Made by a program: the position numbers and the translations under genes. 64,000 bases of DNA from Sporobacter sp963677825 (lineage in GTDB: Bacteria > Bacillota > Clostridia > Oscillospirales > Oscillospiraceae). Positions 15,837 to 24,398 of the stretch are shown piece after piece. The notes below the pieces were generated by a model. That model made no database searches and was not told the origin of the DNA. It saw nothing but the letters and a program-made list of their open reading frames with translations. The stretch's first letter is position 1. Every line of letters starts with the position of its first letter. The stretch is from NCBI GenBank assembly GCA_963677825.2, contig CAXXEF010000001.1:248001-312000 (forward strand), read 5' to 3'.

Positions 15837-16811
15837 ATGTCCAATAAAGTCAAAAGAATCGGTGTGCTGACGTCCGGCGGCGACGCGCCGGGTATGAACG
15901 CGGCAATCCGTGCCGTCGTACTGACGGCGCTGCATTTGGGTATTGAATGCGTCGGCGTCCGCCGCGGCTATACGGGACTGATCGGCGGCGACGTCGTCCC
16001 GATGGCGGAGGACGACGTTCAGGGCATCGAACGTCATGGCGGTACAGTGCTTTATACAGCGCGCAGTAAAGAGTTTTTAACCGACGCCGGTCAACAGCGC
16101 GCGGCCGACAACTGCCGTTTCCTCGGGCTTGACGGCCTCGTTATCATCGGCGGCGACGGATCTTACCGCGGTGCGCTGGAGCTTAGCCAGCGCGGCGTCA
16201 AGGTGATCGGGCTGCCCGGTACAATCGATAACGACATCGGCTGCACATCGTATACGATTGGTTTTGACACCGCCTGTAACACCGCTGTCGACGCGGTGGA
16301 CAAGCTGGAGGACACGATGCAGTCGCACGAGCGCTGCTCCGTCGTCGAGGTGATGGGGCACCATGCGGGGTACCTGGCGCTTCAGGTCGGTATTGCTACC
16401 GGCGCGACGGTTACGCTGATTCCCGAAATGGCGGTTGACTTTGAAACAGATGTCGCCGACAGCATCCGTCAAGCACGTCTGGAGGGCTATACGCATTTCA
16501 CGGTCATCGTCGCCGAGGGCGCGGCGTCGGCGCATGAGATAGCCGCACAGATTAAGCCCGCGACAGGCGTCGACACGCGTGTGACGACGCTCGGGCATAT
16601 CCAGCGCGGCGGCTCGCCGCTCGTCCGGGACCGCGTGACGGCCGCAAGGATGGGATATAAGGCCGTCGAGCTTCTGGCGGACGGCGTGTTTAACCGTATT
16701 ATTGCCATGAACGGCGAAGAATGCGTTGATTACGACATCGAAGAGGCGCTAAAAATGACCAAGGAGCTTGACGCGGACGCTTGTGCCATGCAGGAAGCGC
16801 TTATGAGCTGA
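15837..16811 (+). CDS. pfkA: ATP-dependent 6-phosphofructokinase
   Basis: 324 residues from ATG 15837 (AGGTG just upstream; a GTG at 15825 is less likely). It phosphorylates fructose-6-phosphate, the committed step of glycolysis. Motifs: TSGGDAPGMNAAIR (nucleotide loop), GGDGSYRGA (Gly at the ATP- rather than PPi-selective position), PGTIDND (catalytic Asp), MGHHAGYLAL and HIQRGGSP. The closest pattern is the bacterial group I enzyme of Bacillus type. The last 11 bases overlap the end of the convergent DUF3298 gene. Confidence 0.96.
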   Translation: MSNKVKRIGVLTSGGDAPGMNAAIRAVVLTALHLGIECVGVRRGYTGLIGGDVVPMAEDDVQGIERHGGTVLYTARSKEFLTDAGQQRAADNCRFLGLDGLVIIGGDGSYRGALELSQRGVKVIGLPGTIDNDIGCTSYTIGFDTACNTAVDAVDKLEDTMQSHERCSVVEVMGHHAGYLALQVGIATGATVTLIPEMAVDFETDVADSIRQARLEGYTHFTVIVAEGAASAHEIAAQIKPATGVDTRVTTLGHIQRGGSPLVRDRVTAARMGYKAVELLADGVFNRIIAMNGEECVDYDIEEALKMTKELDADACAMQEALMS

Positions 16812-17451
16812 CGGGGGACGAGTCGTAGTTAAATACGGGGATGCCTTCATAGCCGGGGGCGATGGCATACTGATCGTAGAAAATGGCAATCTCATCCGGC
16901 AGTATGTAGAATTTACTGCGGCTGAAATACTTTTTTATGAGCTTTGGGTAATTATCAAAATACTGATGTGTGCCGAGCGCTGTTTGCTCGGTCGCGATCC
17001 TGACGGCGTTGTCCGTCAGGATTTTTTTGTAGTTAGCCCCGCGAGGGAAAAAGTCGCCAAGCTCGACGAACCAGCCGTCCGACGCGCGCCAGGTATCGGC
17101 AAATCGCTTCGTCGTGCCGTGTGCGCCGCCGGTGTATTCATACACGTCGTAATAAAGGCTCAAGAGATTGTTATCGTTCGTCGTGACCGTGTAGGTCATC
17201 GTCGACTCGAACGGACGAAACGGGTAGCCGTTTTCGACGGAAAAACGCCACTCGTCGACGGCGTCGGGCAGCAGCTCGTACCGTGCGCGGCGCATAAGCG
17301 CACGGGCTAAATGGCGATAATAGCTGTTGATGCGCTTGTCGGCGCCTGTGTTGCCGGTTGTGACAACGGGATAGCGATAGTCCGCTGTGACCATGGTGAT
17401 CTGCTCGTATGTAAGCTCTTCAAAAATCCGGCCTTCCTCGATAAGGATCAT
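16801..17451 (-). CDS. DUF3298/DUF4163 domain-containing protein
   Basis: 216 residues, no clear signal peptide in the readable frame. The N-terminal half resembles the DUF4163 domain and the C-terminal half DUF3298 (YYDVYEYTGGAHG, then FVELGDFF and FYILPDEIAIFYDQYAIAPG), as found in RsiV-type anti-sigma proteins and lysozyme-binding or peptidoglycan-linked proteins. Without a membrane anchor its location is uncertain. It overlaps the 3' end of pfkA by 11 bases in convergent orientation with no terminator between them. Confidence 0.82.
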   Translation of the reverse strand: MILIEEGRIFEELTYEQITMVTADYRYPVVTTGNTGADKRINSYYRHLARALMRRARYELLPDAVDEWRFSVENGYPFRPFESTMTYTVTTNDNNLLSLYYDVYEYTGGAHGTTKRFADTWRASDGWFVELGDFFPRGANYKKILTDNAVRIATEQTALGTHQYFDNYPKLIKKYFSRSKFYILPDEIAIFYDQYAIAPGYEGIPVFNYDSSPVSS

Positions 17452-17567
17452 TCCATCACGCCCCTTCGGTTATACAATATGACGGCGCGACTGAAAGCGT
17501 TAATGTGGTAGACTTGGACCGCGGTGTTCCATCGTCCCAGTAATGGGCAGTTCGTCTAAAATAACCC

Positions 17568-17596
17568 TTTACTTTAATGATTTAGTACTGTAATAT
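17568..17596 (+). promoter_or_regulatory. Sigma-A promoter of the yerC-like operon
   Basis: TTTACT (17568-17573), 17-base spacer, TAATAT (17591-17596). Confidence 0.65.
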
Positions 17597-17624
17597 AAGA
17601 GTGTACATTTTAGGAGGGCTGAAT

Positions 17625-17936
17625 ATGAATAAAACGATTAAAAACACAAAAAGTGAACGAAGCAACGAAATGTACGAAGCGATTTTGACGTTGGAAACAG
17701 TCGACGAATGCAAACGCTTTTTTGATGATTTGTGCTCCGTAACAGAGCTGCGCGCCATGGAGCAGCGCTATCAGGTGGCTGTTTTACTCAGCCAGGGCAA
17801 CATTTATAATTCGATTTTGGAGCAGACCGGCGCCTCATCGGCGACGATCAGCCGTGTCAACAGGAGCCTGATGTACGGCGCCGACGGCTACGAGATCGCG
17901 TTTAAGCGTCTGGCCGACAAGAAAAAAGAAGAATGA
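17625..17936 (+). CDS. YerC/YecD family TrpR-like DNA-binding protein
   Basis: 103 residues from ATG 17625 with a strong AGGAGG upstream. The central part (LTELRAMEQRYQVAVLLSQG, then the helix-turn-helix ASSATISRVNRSL) matches the YerC/YecD family of TrpR-related proteins. Function is unproven; the fold suggests a transcription regulator. Its stop overlaps the methyltransferase start by four bases, giving translational coupling. Confidence 0.9.
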   Translation: MNKTIKNTKSERSNEMYEAILTLETVDECKRFFDDLCSVTELRAMEQRYQVAVLLSQGNIYNSILEQTGASSATISRVNRSLMYGADGYEIAFKRLADKKKEE

Positions 17937-18673
17937 ACGCTTATAAGACACTGGCGCGTTATTATGACCGCCTGACACGAGACGTGCCGTATGATGTCAT
18001 CGCCGACTACGTTGAGGCGCACTTTAGCCGTCTGGACAAGCCGGTGCGATCCATCGTCGACCTTGCCTGCGGCACCGGTACGCTCGCGTGCCTGCTCGCT
18101 GATCGCGGGTACGACATGATCGGGGTGGATGCGTCGAGCGACATGCTGGCGGTCGCGGCCGATAAGTCGGCGGCGCTTAAAAACAGGCCGCTATACATCC
18201 AGCAGCCGTTGGAAGAACTGGACTTGTACGGCACCTCAGACGCCGTTATTTGCACGATGGACGGTATGAATTATCTTAAGCCTGCGGCGATCCAGGGCTT
18301 TTTACAGCGTGTGCGGCTCTTTTTGGAGCCCGGCGGGCTATTCCTGTTTGATCTGCACGACCCGGCGGCGCTGCGTGCGCGTGACGGGGCAGTGTCGCTG
18401 GACGAAACAGACGATATTTACTGCGTCTGGCGCACGAGCTACGACGCCACGCATGACATGGTCACCTACGGCATGGATATTTTTACGCACGAGGGGTGCG
18501 GGTGGTCACGCGCATCTGAGGAGCATTTTGAATACGTCCACGAGCCGGACGACGTGGTGAAGCTGCTTGGCGACACCGGATTTGACGACATTGCCGTCTG
18601 GGGCGACAGAACGTTTGAATCACCGTCGGACGCCGATGCGCGCGTGTTCATATCGGCTCGTAAGCCGCAATAG
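17933..18673 (+). CDS. Class I SAM-dependent methyltransferase
   Basis: 246 residues. SAM-binding motif I is VDLACGTGTLACLLA near 43-57, followed by the acidic loop GVDASSDMLAVA and the MDGMNYL motif. It resembles small-molecule or ubiquinone-type methyltransferases (Methyltransf_25 class), but the substrate cannot be named. It starts at an ATGA overlap with the yerC-like stop and is followed by hslO ten bases later, so the three genes form an operon. Confidence 0.85.
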   Translation: MNAYKTLARYYDRLTRDVPYDVIADYVEAHFSRLDKPVRSIVDLACGTGTLACLLADRGYDMIGVDASSDMLAVAADKSAALKNRPLYIQQPLEELDLYGTSDAVICTMDGMNYLKPAAIQGFLQRVRLFLEPGGLFLFDLHDPAALRARDGAVSLDETDDIYCVWRTSYDATHDMVTYGMDIFTHEGCGWSRASEEHFEYVHEPDDVVKLLGDTGFDDIAVWGDRTFESPSDADARVFISARKPQ

Positions 18674-18683
18674 GAAGGGAAGC

Positions 18684-19556
18684 ATGGACGAAATTATTAC
18701 CGCCGTCTCAGAAGACGGCTTTATCCGCATGTCGGCTGTTTCAACGCGTACGCTCACCGAGCGTGCGCGGCAGATACACATGACACTGCCGGTTATGACG
18801 GCTGCGCTCGGGCGCACGCTGGCCGGTGCGTCGATGCTCGGATACACGCTCAAAGATCCCAAGGCGACCGTTACCGTTCGCATCAACGGCGGTGGGCCGG
18901 CCGGGACGATACTTGCTGTGTCCGACAGCGGCGGCAACGTACGCGGTTACGTGCAAAATCCGTGTGTTGACATACCCAAAAAGCCAAACGGCAAACTCGA
19001 TGTCGGCGCGGCAGTAGGTACAAACGGCCTGTTGACGGTCATTAAAGACCTAAACATGAAGGAGCCGTACGTCGGCAGTGTTGCGCTTGTTTCCGGCGAG
19101 ATCGCCGAAGATTTTACGCGGTATCTGCATGACAGTGAGCAGACGGCATCGGCCGCGGCGCTCGGCGTTTTGGTCGATACGGATCAGTCGGTGCTGGCTG
19201 CCGGTGGCTATTTTGTGCAGTTGCTGCCCGGTGCGCCGGGATCGCTGCTCGACCGGCTGGAGAAAAACGTCGCCGAGACGGGCGCCGTGACAAGTATCCT
19301 CAAAGCAGACGACGCGACAGCGCTCATCCAGCGCGTGCTGGACGGCTTTGCGCCGCAGATACTCGAGCGCAAGCCGATTGACTACAAATGCTACTGTGAC
19401 CGTGAGCGCGTTTTAAACGCCGTGACGAGCATTTCCGCGGAGGAAGTCGACGATATGATCCAAAAGGGCGAGCCAATCGAGGTTACGTGCCAGTTTTGCG
19501 ACGTTGTTTATTCGATCACACCGGACGAAATTTCGCGCCACAGACACGATAATTGA
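18684..19556 (+). CDS. hslO: Hsp33 family redox-regulated molecular chaperone
   Basis: 290 residues from ATG 18684 (SD GGAAGGGAAG); the open frame upstream overlaps the methyltransferase and is not coding. In the family the cytoplasmic holdase is switched on by oxidative unfolding. The zinc site is complete: CYC in YKCYCDRE and CQFC about 30 residues later. N-terminal domain motifs NGGGPAGTI and GYVQNP are present. Last gene of the yerC-like operon. Confidence 0.95.
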   Translation: MDEIITAVSEDGFIRMSAVSTRTLTERARQIHMTLPVMTAALGRTLAGASMLGYTLKDPKATVTVRINGGGPAGTILAVSDSGGNVRGYVQNPCVDIPKKPNGKLDVGAAVGTNGLLTVIKDLNMKEPYVGSVALVSGEIAEDFTRYLHDSEQTASAAALGVLVDTDQSVLAAGGYFVQLLPGAPGSLLDRLEKNVAETGAVTSILKADDATALIQRVLDGFAPQILERKPIDYKCYCDRERVLNAVTSISAEEVDDMIQKGEPIEVTCQFCDVVYSITPDEISRHRHDN

Positions 19557-19647
19557 CGCGTAAAACGGTCAAAAACCGCATGAATACAGGCTATTTTACG
19601 CTATTTTAGCGTTAAAAATATTACGTATGAAAAAGTAATAATTTGTG

Positions 19648-19676
19648 TTGACAACACTATGTTCTTTTTGTATAAT
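19648..19676 (+). promoter_or_regulatory. Consensus sigma-A promoter of the tRNA operon
   Basis: TTGACA (19648-19653), exactly 17 bases, TATAAT (19671-19676). A full consensus match, as expected for a stable-RNA promoter. Confidence 0.92.
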
Positions 19677-19705
19677 AACAAACGCCGCTAAAACCCAAAC
19701 GGTTG

Positions 19706-19781
19706 GGGAGCATAGCTCAGCTGGGAGAGCACATGCCTTACAAGCATGGGGTCACAGGTTCGAGCCCTGTTGTTCCCACCA
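19706..19781 (+). tRNA. tRNA-Val (anticodon TAC)
   Basis: Acceptor GGGAGCA/TGTTCCC, discriminator A and encoded CCA; anticodon loop CTTACAA; T-arm ACAGG-TTCGAGC-CCTGT. 76 bases. First gene of the tRNA operon. Confidence 0.96.
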
Positions 19782-19791
19782 AAATTAAAAT

Positions 19792-19868
19792 GGCCCAGTA
19801 GTTCAGTTGGTTAGAACGCCAGCCTGTCACGCTGGAGGTCGACGGTTCGAGCCCGTTCTGGGTCGCCA
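19792..19868 (+). tRNA. tRNA-Asp (anticodon GTC)
   Basis: Acceptor GGCCCAG/CTGGGTC, discriminator G and encoded CCA; anticodon loop CTGTCAC. 77 bases. Confidence 0.96.
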
Positions 19869-19888
19869 AACGGGCACAATCGTGCCCG
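19869..19888 (+). other. Hairpin between tRNA-Asp and tRNA-Phe
   Basis: CGGGCAC and GTGCCCG flank AATC. No T-run follows, so a processing or spacer structure is more likely than a terminator. Confidence 0.45.
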
Positions 19889-19892
19889 ACAT

Positions 19893-19968
<76 letters not shown>

Positions 19969-20013
19969 CGCGCATTTAATATAAAAGAAATTTCATATGA
20001 CAGTGCGCGATGC

Positions 20014-20089
20014 GCGGGCGTAGCTCATCTGGTAGAGCGCCACCTTGCCAAGGTGGAGGTAGCGAGTTCGAGCCTCGTCGCCCGCTCCA
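20014..20089 (+). tRNA. tRNA-Gly (anticodon GCC)
   Basis: Acceptor GCGGGCG/CGCCCGC, discriminator T and encoded CCA; anticodon arm CACCT-TGCCA-AGGTG giving GCC. 76 bases. Confidence 0.96.
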
Positions 20090-20092
20090 TGT

Positions 20093-20119
20093 AAAAGAGG
20101 CGCAATAGCGCCTCTTTTA
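20093..20119 (+). terminator. Terminator-like hairpin between tRNA-Gly and tRNA-Cys
   Basis: AAAAGAGGCGC and GCGCCTCTTTT form an 11-bp stem with loop AATA and a short T-run. It could lower transcription of tRNA-Cys or act in processing. Confidence 0.6.
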
Positions 20120-20134
20120 AACTTTAACCCCGAC

Positions 20135-20209
20135 GGCGACATAGCCAAGTGGTAAGGCAAGGCTCTGCAAAAGCCTCATTCCCCAGTTCAAATCTGGGTG
20201 TCGCCTCCA
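20135..20209 (+). tRNA. tRNA-Cys (anticodon GCA)
   Basis: Acceptor GGCGACA/TGTCGCC, discriminator T and encoded CCA; anticodon loop TCTGCAA giving GCA; T-arm CCAG-TTCAAAT-CTGG. 75 bases. Last gene of the tRNA operon. Confidence 0.95.
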
Positions 20210-20214
20210 AAAGT

Positions 20215-20246
20215 AAAGCCCCGAAACCAAAAGGTTTCGGGGCTTT
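20215..20246. terminator. Bidirectional terminator (tRNA operon / M23 peptidase)
   Basis: AAAGCCCCGAAACC and GGTTTCGGGGCTTT around AAAA, with T-runs on both strands; it ends the tRNA operon and the convergent endopeptidase gene. Confidence 0.9.
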
Positions 20247-20250
20247 TTGT

Positions 20251-21153
20251 TTATAAATACGCAAACGGATCGACCGGCGTCGAGTCGCTGTTAGATAAGC
20301 ACTCGCCGTCCCATGTGCGCACACGTACCTCAAAGTGCAGGTGTACGCCCGTCGAGGTGCCGGTGTTACCCATCACGCCGAGCTTTTGGCCGATGCCCAC
20401 AAAGTCGCCGGCATTGACGACGGGCGGCGCGGACAGATGACCGTAACGCGTTTGAATGGGCCGTCCGTTGTAGATGGAATTGACGTAGACCACGTAACCG
20501 TAGCCGCTGAGCCATCCCGCGTAAACAACCTGGCCCATCTGCGACGCGATGACGGCGTCGCCGGCGACGCCACGCGTTGCCGCGCCGATATCGATACCGC
20601 CGTGCCCGCCAAAATACTGATTAATCCGCTTGCTCGCCGGCACCGGCCAGGCCATAACCGATGAAACGTAGCCGCCGCTGATCCAGCCGGTGTTTGCTCC
20701 ATTATACACGACCTGATACCAACCGTTCTTTTCTGTCAGCGCCATCACGAGCCGCCCTTTTGGAATCGAGCCGGTGACGTGATAAGCACTGCCCGGTCCG
20801 CTGCGGACATTCAAGCGGCCCCAGGACGTGGCAATTTTGAGCGGATACGTACCGTACAGGTATTTGATATAGCTTGCACTGATCCAACCGTACCGGTCCG
20901 GCGCGTATTCGACGCGCCACCAGGCACCGGACTTACCCATAAGCGTCACGTTCGTGCCCGGGCCGAGCCGGGAGACAATTGCGCCGCCCGTGCCGGCGTT
21001 GCTGCGCACGTTCAGCGCGCTCCACGACGTCGTGACACGGCCGACGGCTGACGTCGGCTCTGCCGCGCGCACGGTATCGATCAGGGTCGATAGAATCAAG
21101 ACAGACAGCAATAGTAGGACGGTTGCGCGCTGAAGCAGTTTTTTCAGTTTCAT
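20251..21153 (-). CDS. Secreted M23 endopeptidase with two SH3 domains
   Basis: 300 residues: signal peptide (KKLLQRATVLLLLSVLILS, cut near TVRA), two bacterial SH3 repeats (about 40-90 and 105-165, each with the LNVRS motif), and a C-terminal LytM/M23 domain. The zinc site is intact: HGGIDIG and HLHFEVR, plus TRYGHLS. It should cleave peptide cross-links in peptidoglycan outside the cell, with SH3 domains binding the wall. ATG 21153 follows GGAAGTGG. Contrast the inactive M23 domain of the SpoIVFA-like protein. Confidence 0.93.
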   Translation of the reverse strand: MKLKKLLQRATVLLLLSVLILSTLIDTVRAAEPTSAVGRVTTSWSALNVRSNAGTGGAIVSRLGPGTNVTLMGKSGAWWRVEYAPDRYGWISASYIKYLYGTYPLKIATSWGRLNVRSGPGSAYHVTGSIPKGRLVMALTEKNGWYQVVYNGANTGWISGGYVSSVMAWPVPASKRINQYFGGHGGIDIGAATRGVAGDAVIASQMGQVVYAGWLSGYGYVVYVNSIYNGRPIQTRYGHLSAPPVVNAGDFVGIGQKLGVMGNTGTSTGVHLHFEVRVRTWDGECLSNSDSTPVDPFAYL

Positions 21154-21316
21154 TTATCCACTTCCGTTTTGACAGGATTCTGCGCGTGTCGGATACATAG
21201 ACGAGCGTTTTTCTACATCGATTAGTATTTTCAGCGAATGTGCCGGCTAAATCCGGCAAAATTATCCATGCTTCAATAACGAAAGGAAACGGCTGGTGAA
21301 ATCTGGCGCAAATAGC

Positions 21317-21346
21317 TGTAAAAGGGCAGGGAAGACTAACATATCA
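21317..21346 (+). promoter_or_regulatory. Possible sigma-G-type promoter of the germination operon
   Basis: TGTAAA (21317-21322), 17 bases, CATATCA (21340-21346), compared with TGAATA and CATACTA. Suggested mainly because gerA operons are expressed in the forespore. Confidence 0.3.
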
Positions 21347-21378
21347 TCACAGAAATTGGTCGAAGAGGTGATCTGCCG

Positions 21379-22935
21379 ATGTGCCCGAGCGCGAATAAAA
21401 ACAGCGCTGCGCCTAAGAATCCCGTACTACTGACAGGCAATTTGCAGGCGGATACGAAAAAAATACATGCCGATTTTGGCAACAGCTGCGACCTGATCGT
21501 CAATACCATGACGTACGGGAAGCCATCCTATGCCATTGCGACGGTCTATATCTCCGATCTGGTTAAAGATATGACGCTTGACTCCATCTCCGAAGAGCTG
21601 TCCGCCTTCAAGCTTGATAATGCGCGCTTACGATCAGATACTTTTTTTGAGCAAATACGCAGGGCTATCGCCAAAGTGCGCGCACCGCGAAGCGGCAGTG
21701 ATTTCGATACGCTTTATATGGAGCTTCTGGACGGCAACACGGTGTTTATTGTCGAGGGGAACGCCGAATACTTCTCGTTAGAAACGAGCTCCGACGAGGG
21801 GCGGGCCATCACCGAACCAACGTCACAAACGATCATCAAAGGGCCAAAAGATGCCTTTACGGAGGATATCAATAAAAACACCTTTTTGATCCGATCAAGG
21901 ATCCGCAATGAAGCGCTCCGTGTTGAATCGGTGACGCTCGGCACAGTAACGCACACAAAAATCAGGATGCTTTTTATTAACGGCATTGCCAAGGCAAGCA
22001 TCGTTGACGATATCCGTAAAAGACTCAGTGAAATTGTATATGACGGCATCTTAGACAGCGGCTATATCGAAGCGTTGTTTAAGACTGACGTCTATTCGAT
22101 TTTTCCGACGTCGCTCAACTCTGAAAGGCCGGATTCAGTGTCGGCGGCGCTGCTTGAAGGTCGTATTGCCATTATCGTCAGCGGTTCGCCGTATGTGATT
22201 ACAGTCCCGGCGATTTTCAGCGATTTTATGCAGGCGAGTGAAGATTATTATCAGTCCTTCTACATTGCTACTTTTATTCGTATTCTTCGTTACGCCGCGC
22301 TGCTGCTGACGCTGCTCGTGCCGGCGCTTTTTGTCGCGTTGACGACGTTCCATCAGGAGATCGTCCCGACACCGCTGCTCATAAGCATTGCCGCGCAGCG
22401 CGAGGGCGCGCCGTTCCCGGCATTTTTAGAGGTCCTGACCATGGAACTGGCGTTTGAAATCATTCGTGAGGCGGGCATCCGTATGCCGCGCGCCATCGGT
22501 CCGGCTATTTCGATCGTCGGTGCGTTGGTGCTGGGGCAGGCGGCTGTTGAGGCGGGACTGATTACGGGGCTCGTCGTTATCATTGTATCCGTAACAGCTA
22601 TCTCCAGCTTTGCGATCGCCAATTACAGCATGTCTAACGCCATTCGGCTTTTACGTTTCGCGTTTATTATCATCGCCGCAGGGATGGGGCTTTACGGCAT
22701 TTCAATGGGGCTGATTCTACTGGTGTTGCACTTGTGCAAAGTGAAGTCGGCAGGCGTGCCGTATCTGACACCAATTGCCCCGTGGGTCAAGGGCGAGAAC
22801 AAGGATACACTGCTTTTATACCCGTTATGGGCACTAAAAAAAAGACCTGGATTTACCTCAGCGGGGGCGTCGGACAAGACAAGCGGACCGGCACCGCTCA
22901 GCCCGGTATTCCGCGGCAAGCAGGAGTTGAATTAA
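21379..22935 (+). CDS. gerAA: Spore germination protein, GerA/GerAA (subunit A) family
   Basis: 518 residues, usual length. The N-terminal soluble part starts with the NLQADTKKIHADFGNSCDLIV region and contains two subdomains; the C-terminal 200 residues carry about five membrane helices including a PTPLLISIAAQREGAPFP segment typical of the family. GerAA forms the ligand-gated channel core of germinant receptors in the inner spore membrane. ATG 21379 follows GAGGTG. First gene of an A-C-D-B operon. Germinant identity cannot be read from sequence. Confidence 0.93.
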   Translation: MCPSANKNSAAPKNPVLLTGNLQADTKKIHADFGNSCDLIVNTMTYGKPSYAIATVYISDLVKDMTLDSISEELSAFKLDNARLRSDTFFEQIRRAIAKVRAPRSGSDFDTLYMELLDGNTVFIVEGNAEYFSLETSSDEGRAITEPTSQTIIKGPKDAFTEDINKNTFLIRSRIRNEALRVESVTLGTVTHTKIRMLFINGIAKASIVDDIRKRLSEIVYDGILDSGYIEALFKTDVYSIFPTSLNSERPDSVSAALLEGRIAIIVSGSPYVITVPAIFSDFMQASEDYYQSFYIATFIRILRYAALLLTLLVPALFVALTTFHQEIVPTPLLISIAAQREGAPFPAFLEVLTMELAFEIIREAGIRMPRAIGPAISIVGALVLGQAAVEAGLITGLVVIIVSVTAISSFAIANYSMSNAIRLLRFAFIIIAAGMGLYGISMGLILLVLHLCKVKSAGVPYLTPIAPWVKGENKDTLLLYPLWALKKRPGFTSAGASDKTSGPAPLSPVFRGKQELN

Positions 22936-22936
22936 G

Positions 22937-24121
22937 ATGCTTAAACGAAGCGCGCTCGTTGGGCTTATAACGGCTGCGGCGCTCCTTCTGACGGGCTGCT
23001 GGAGCAGCCATGAGGTCAATACGCTGGGGCTTGCGGTCTGCATCGGTATCGATAAAGCCGAAGAAGGCTATAGCATATCGGTCCAGATGCTCAATCCAAA
23101 GGCGATCGCGTCAAACGTGGAGACGCATGAGTCACCGGTCGTCGTTTATACATCGACAGGGGCGGATATCCATGAAACGATACTGCGTCTAACAACCATA
23201 GCGCCGCGCAAGGTTTACAGTTCGCATCTACGCATGGTCATACTGGGTGAAGATGTTGCCAGAGACGGCATCAGCGGCATTATCGACTATTTTCTGCGTT
23301 ACCACGAATACAGAACAGACTTTTACTTTGCGATTGCTAAGGGCTCGTCGGCGGAGCAGGTGCTTAAAATCCTTACGCCAATCGAAGATGTACCAGGTCT
23401 GTCCATGTACAATAAACTAAAGGTGTCGTTCGAACAATGGGCGCCGACAAAAGCCGTGCGTATTATTGAGCTGGCGAACGACGTGATGTCCGAGGGGATT
23501 GACCCCGTTATTAATGCCGTGGAAATCATCGGTGGCGATATTCCTACCGATTCGACCGATGTGTTGAAAAGAAGCGACAATTTCCAGACCCTGCGCTTCA
23601 CAGAACTCGGCGCGTTTCAATACGATCGGCTTGTCGGCTGGCTCAACGAGACGGAGGCGAAGGGCTATAACTATCTGCACGGCACGGTTAAAAACACGGG
23701 CGGCTTAATCGAGCGAGACGGTATCGTGCTCAGTGTCGACGTTCTCAAAGCCGACAGAACAATCGAAACGACCGTTGTTGATGACAAGCCGGCATTTTCT
23801 GTGACCATTAAGTATAAAACTGTCATTGTTGACGTAGAGGGCGACTTTGATGTCTCGAAGCAGGAGAATATGCCGATCATCAACGAGCTGTGCAATCAAA
23901 AAATCGTCAGTATATGTGAAATGGCTGTCAAGAAAGCGCAGGAGGAGTTAAAAACCGATATTTTCGGCTTCGGAGAACGCGTGCACGAGAAGTATCCAAA
24001 ATATTGGCAGTCTGTTAAAGATAACTGGAACGCCGTTTTTATCGATTTGCCGATTTCGATTAAAGCAGAAGGCAAGCTGGTGGCGGCCGGTGACATCAAG
24101 AAGCCGATCAATCTCAACTAA
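22937..24121 (+). CDS. gerAC: Germination receptor lipoprotein, Ger(x)C family
   Basis: 394 residues. Lipoprotein signal with lipobox LLTGC (Cys near 21), then WSSHEVNTLGLAVCIGID, the standard Ger(x)C start. The three-domain C subunit is anchored on the outer face of the inner spore membrane. The start lies one base after the gerAA stop (SD CAGGAG). Confidence 0.93.
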   Translation: MLKRSALVGLITAAALLLTGCWSSHEVNTLGLAVCIGIDKAEEGYSISVQMLNPKAIASNVETHESPVVVYTSTGADIHETILRLTTIAPRKVYSSHLRMVILGEDVARDGISGIIDYFLRYHEYRTDFYFAIAKGSSAEQVLKILTPIEDVPGLSMYNKLKVSFEQWAPTKAVRIIELANDVMSEGIDPVINAVEIIGGDIPTDSTDVLKRSDNFQTLRFTELGAFQYDRLVGWLNETEAKGYNYLHGTVKNTGGLIERDGIVLSVDVLKADRTIETTVVDDKPAFSVTIKYKTVIVDVEGDFDVSKQENMPIINELCNQKIVSICEMAVKKAQEELKTDIFGFGERVHEKYPKYWQSVKDNWNAVFIDLPISIKAEGKLVAAGDIKKPINLN

Positions 24122-24147
24122 GCGAACAAGAGGACGGTGACGGCGTC

Positions 24148-24390
24148 ATGGTTTTCCTAACAATTCTAGCCGTTTCAATTTCTGACATTGTGCTGTGCAT
24201 TGTCGAAATTCCAAAATTGATTACCGGCAAGCTTATTCGCGAGCTGGTCGTATTTTCCGTACTGCTGGCTACTGCAACAGCGTACGCCGTCTTGGCGGCG
24301 TTTGATGTTGATGTGCCGAATCTCTCTGATCTTTTTAAATGGGTCTATAAACCGTTGTCAGGATTTATGCAGTCAATGCTCAAACCCTAG
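24148..24390 (+). CDS. Small two-helix membrane protein, candidate germinant receptor D subunit
   Basis: 80 residues with two hydrophobic stretches (about 1-20 and 30-52) and a polar C-terminus. It lies between the C and B subunit genes. Some Bacillus and Clostridium receptor operons encode short two-helix D proteins that modulate germination; size, topology and position fit that group, but the sequence is too short for firm assignment. Confidence 0.65.
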   Translation: MVFLTILAVSISDIVLCIVEIPKLITGKLIRELVVFSVLLATATAYAVLAAFDVDVPNLSDLFKWVYKPLSGFMQSMLKP

Positions 24391-24398
24391 GAGGCGTC

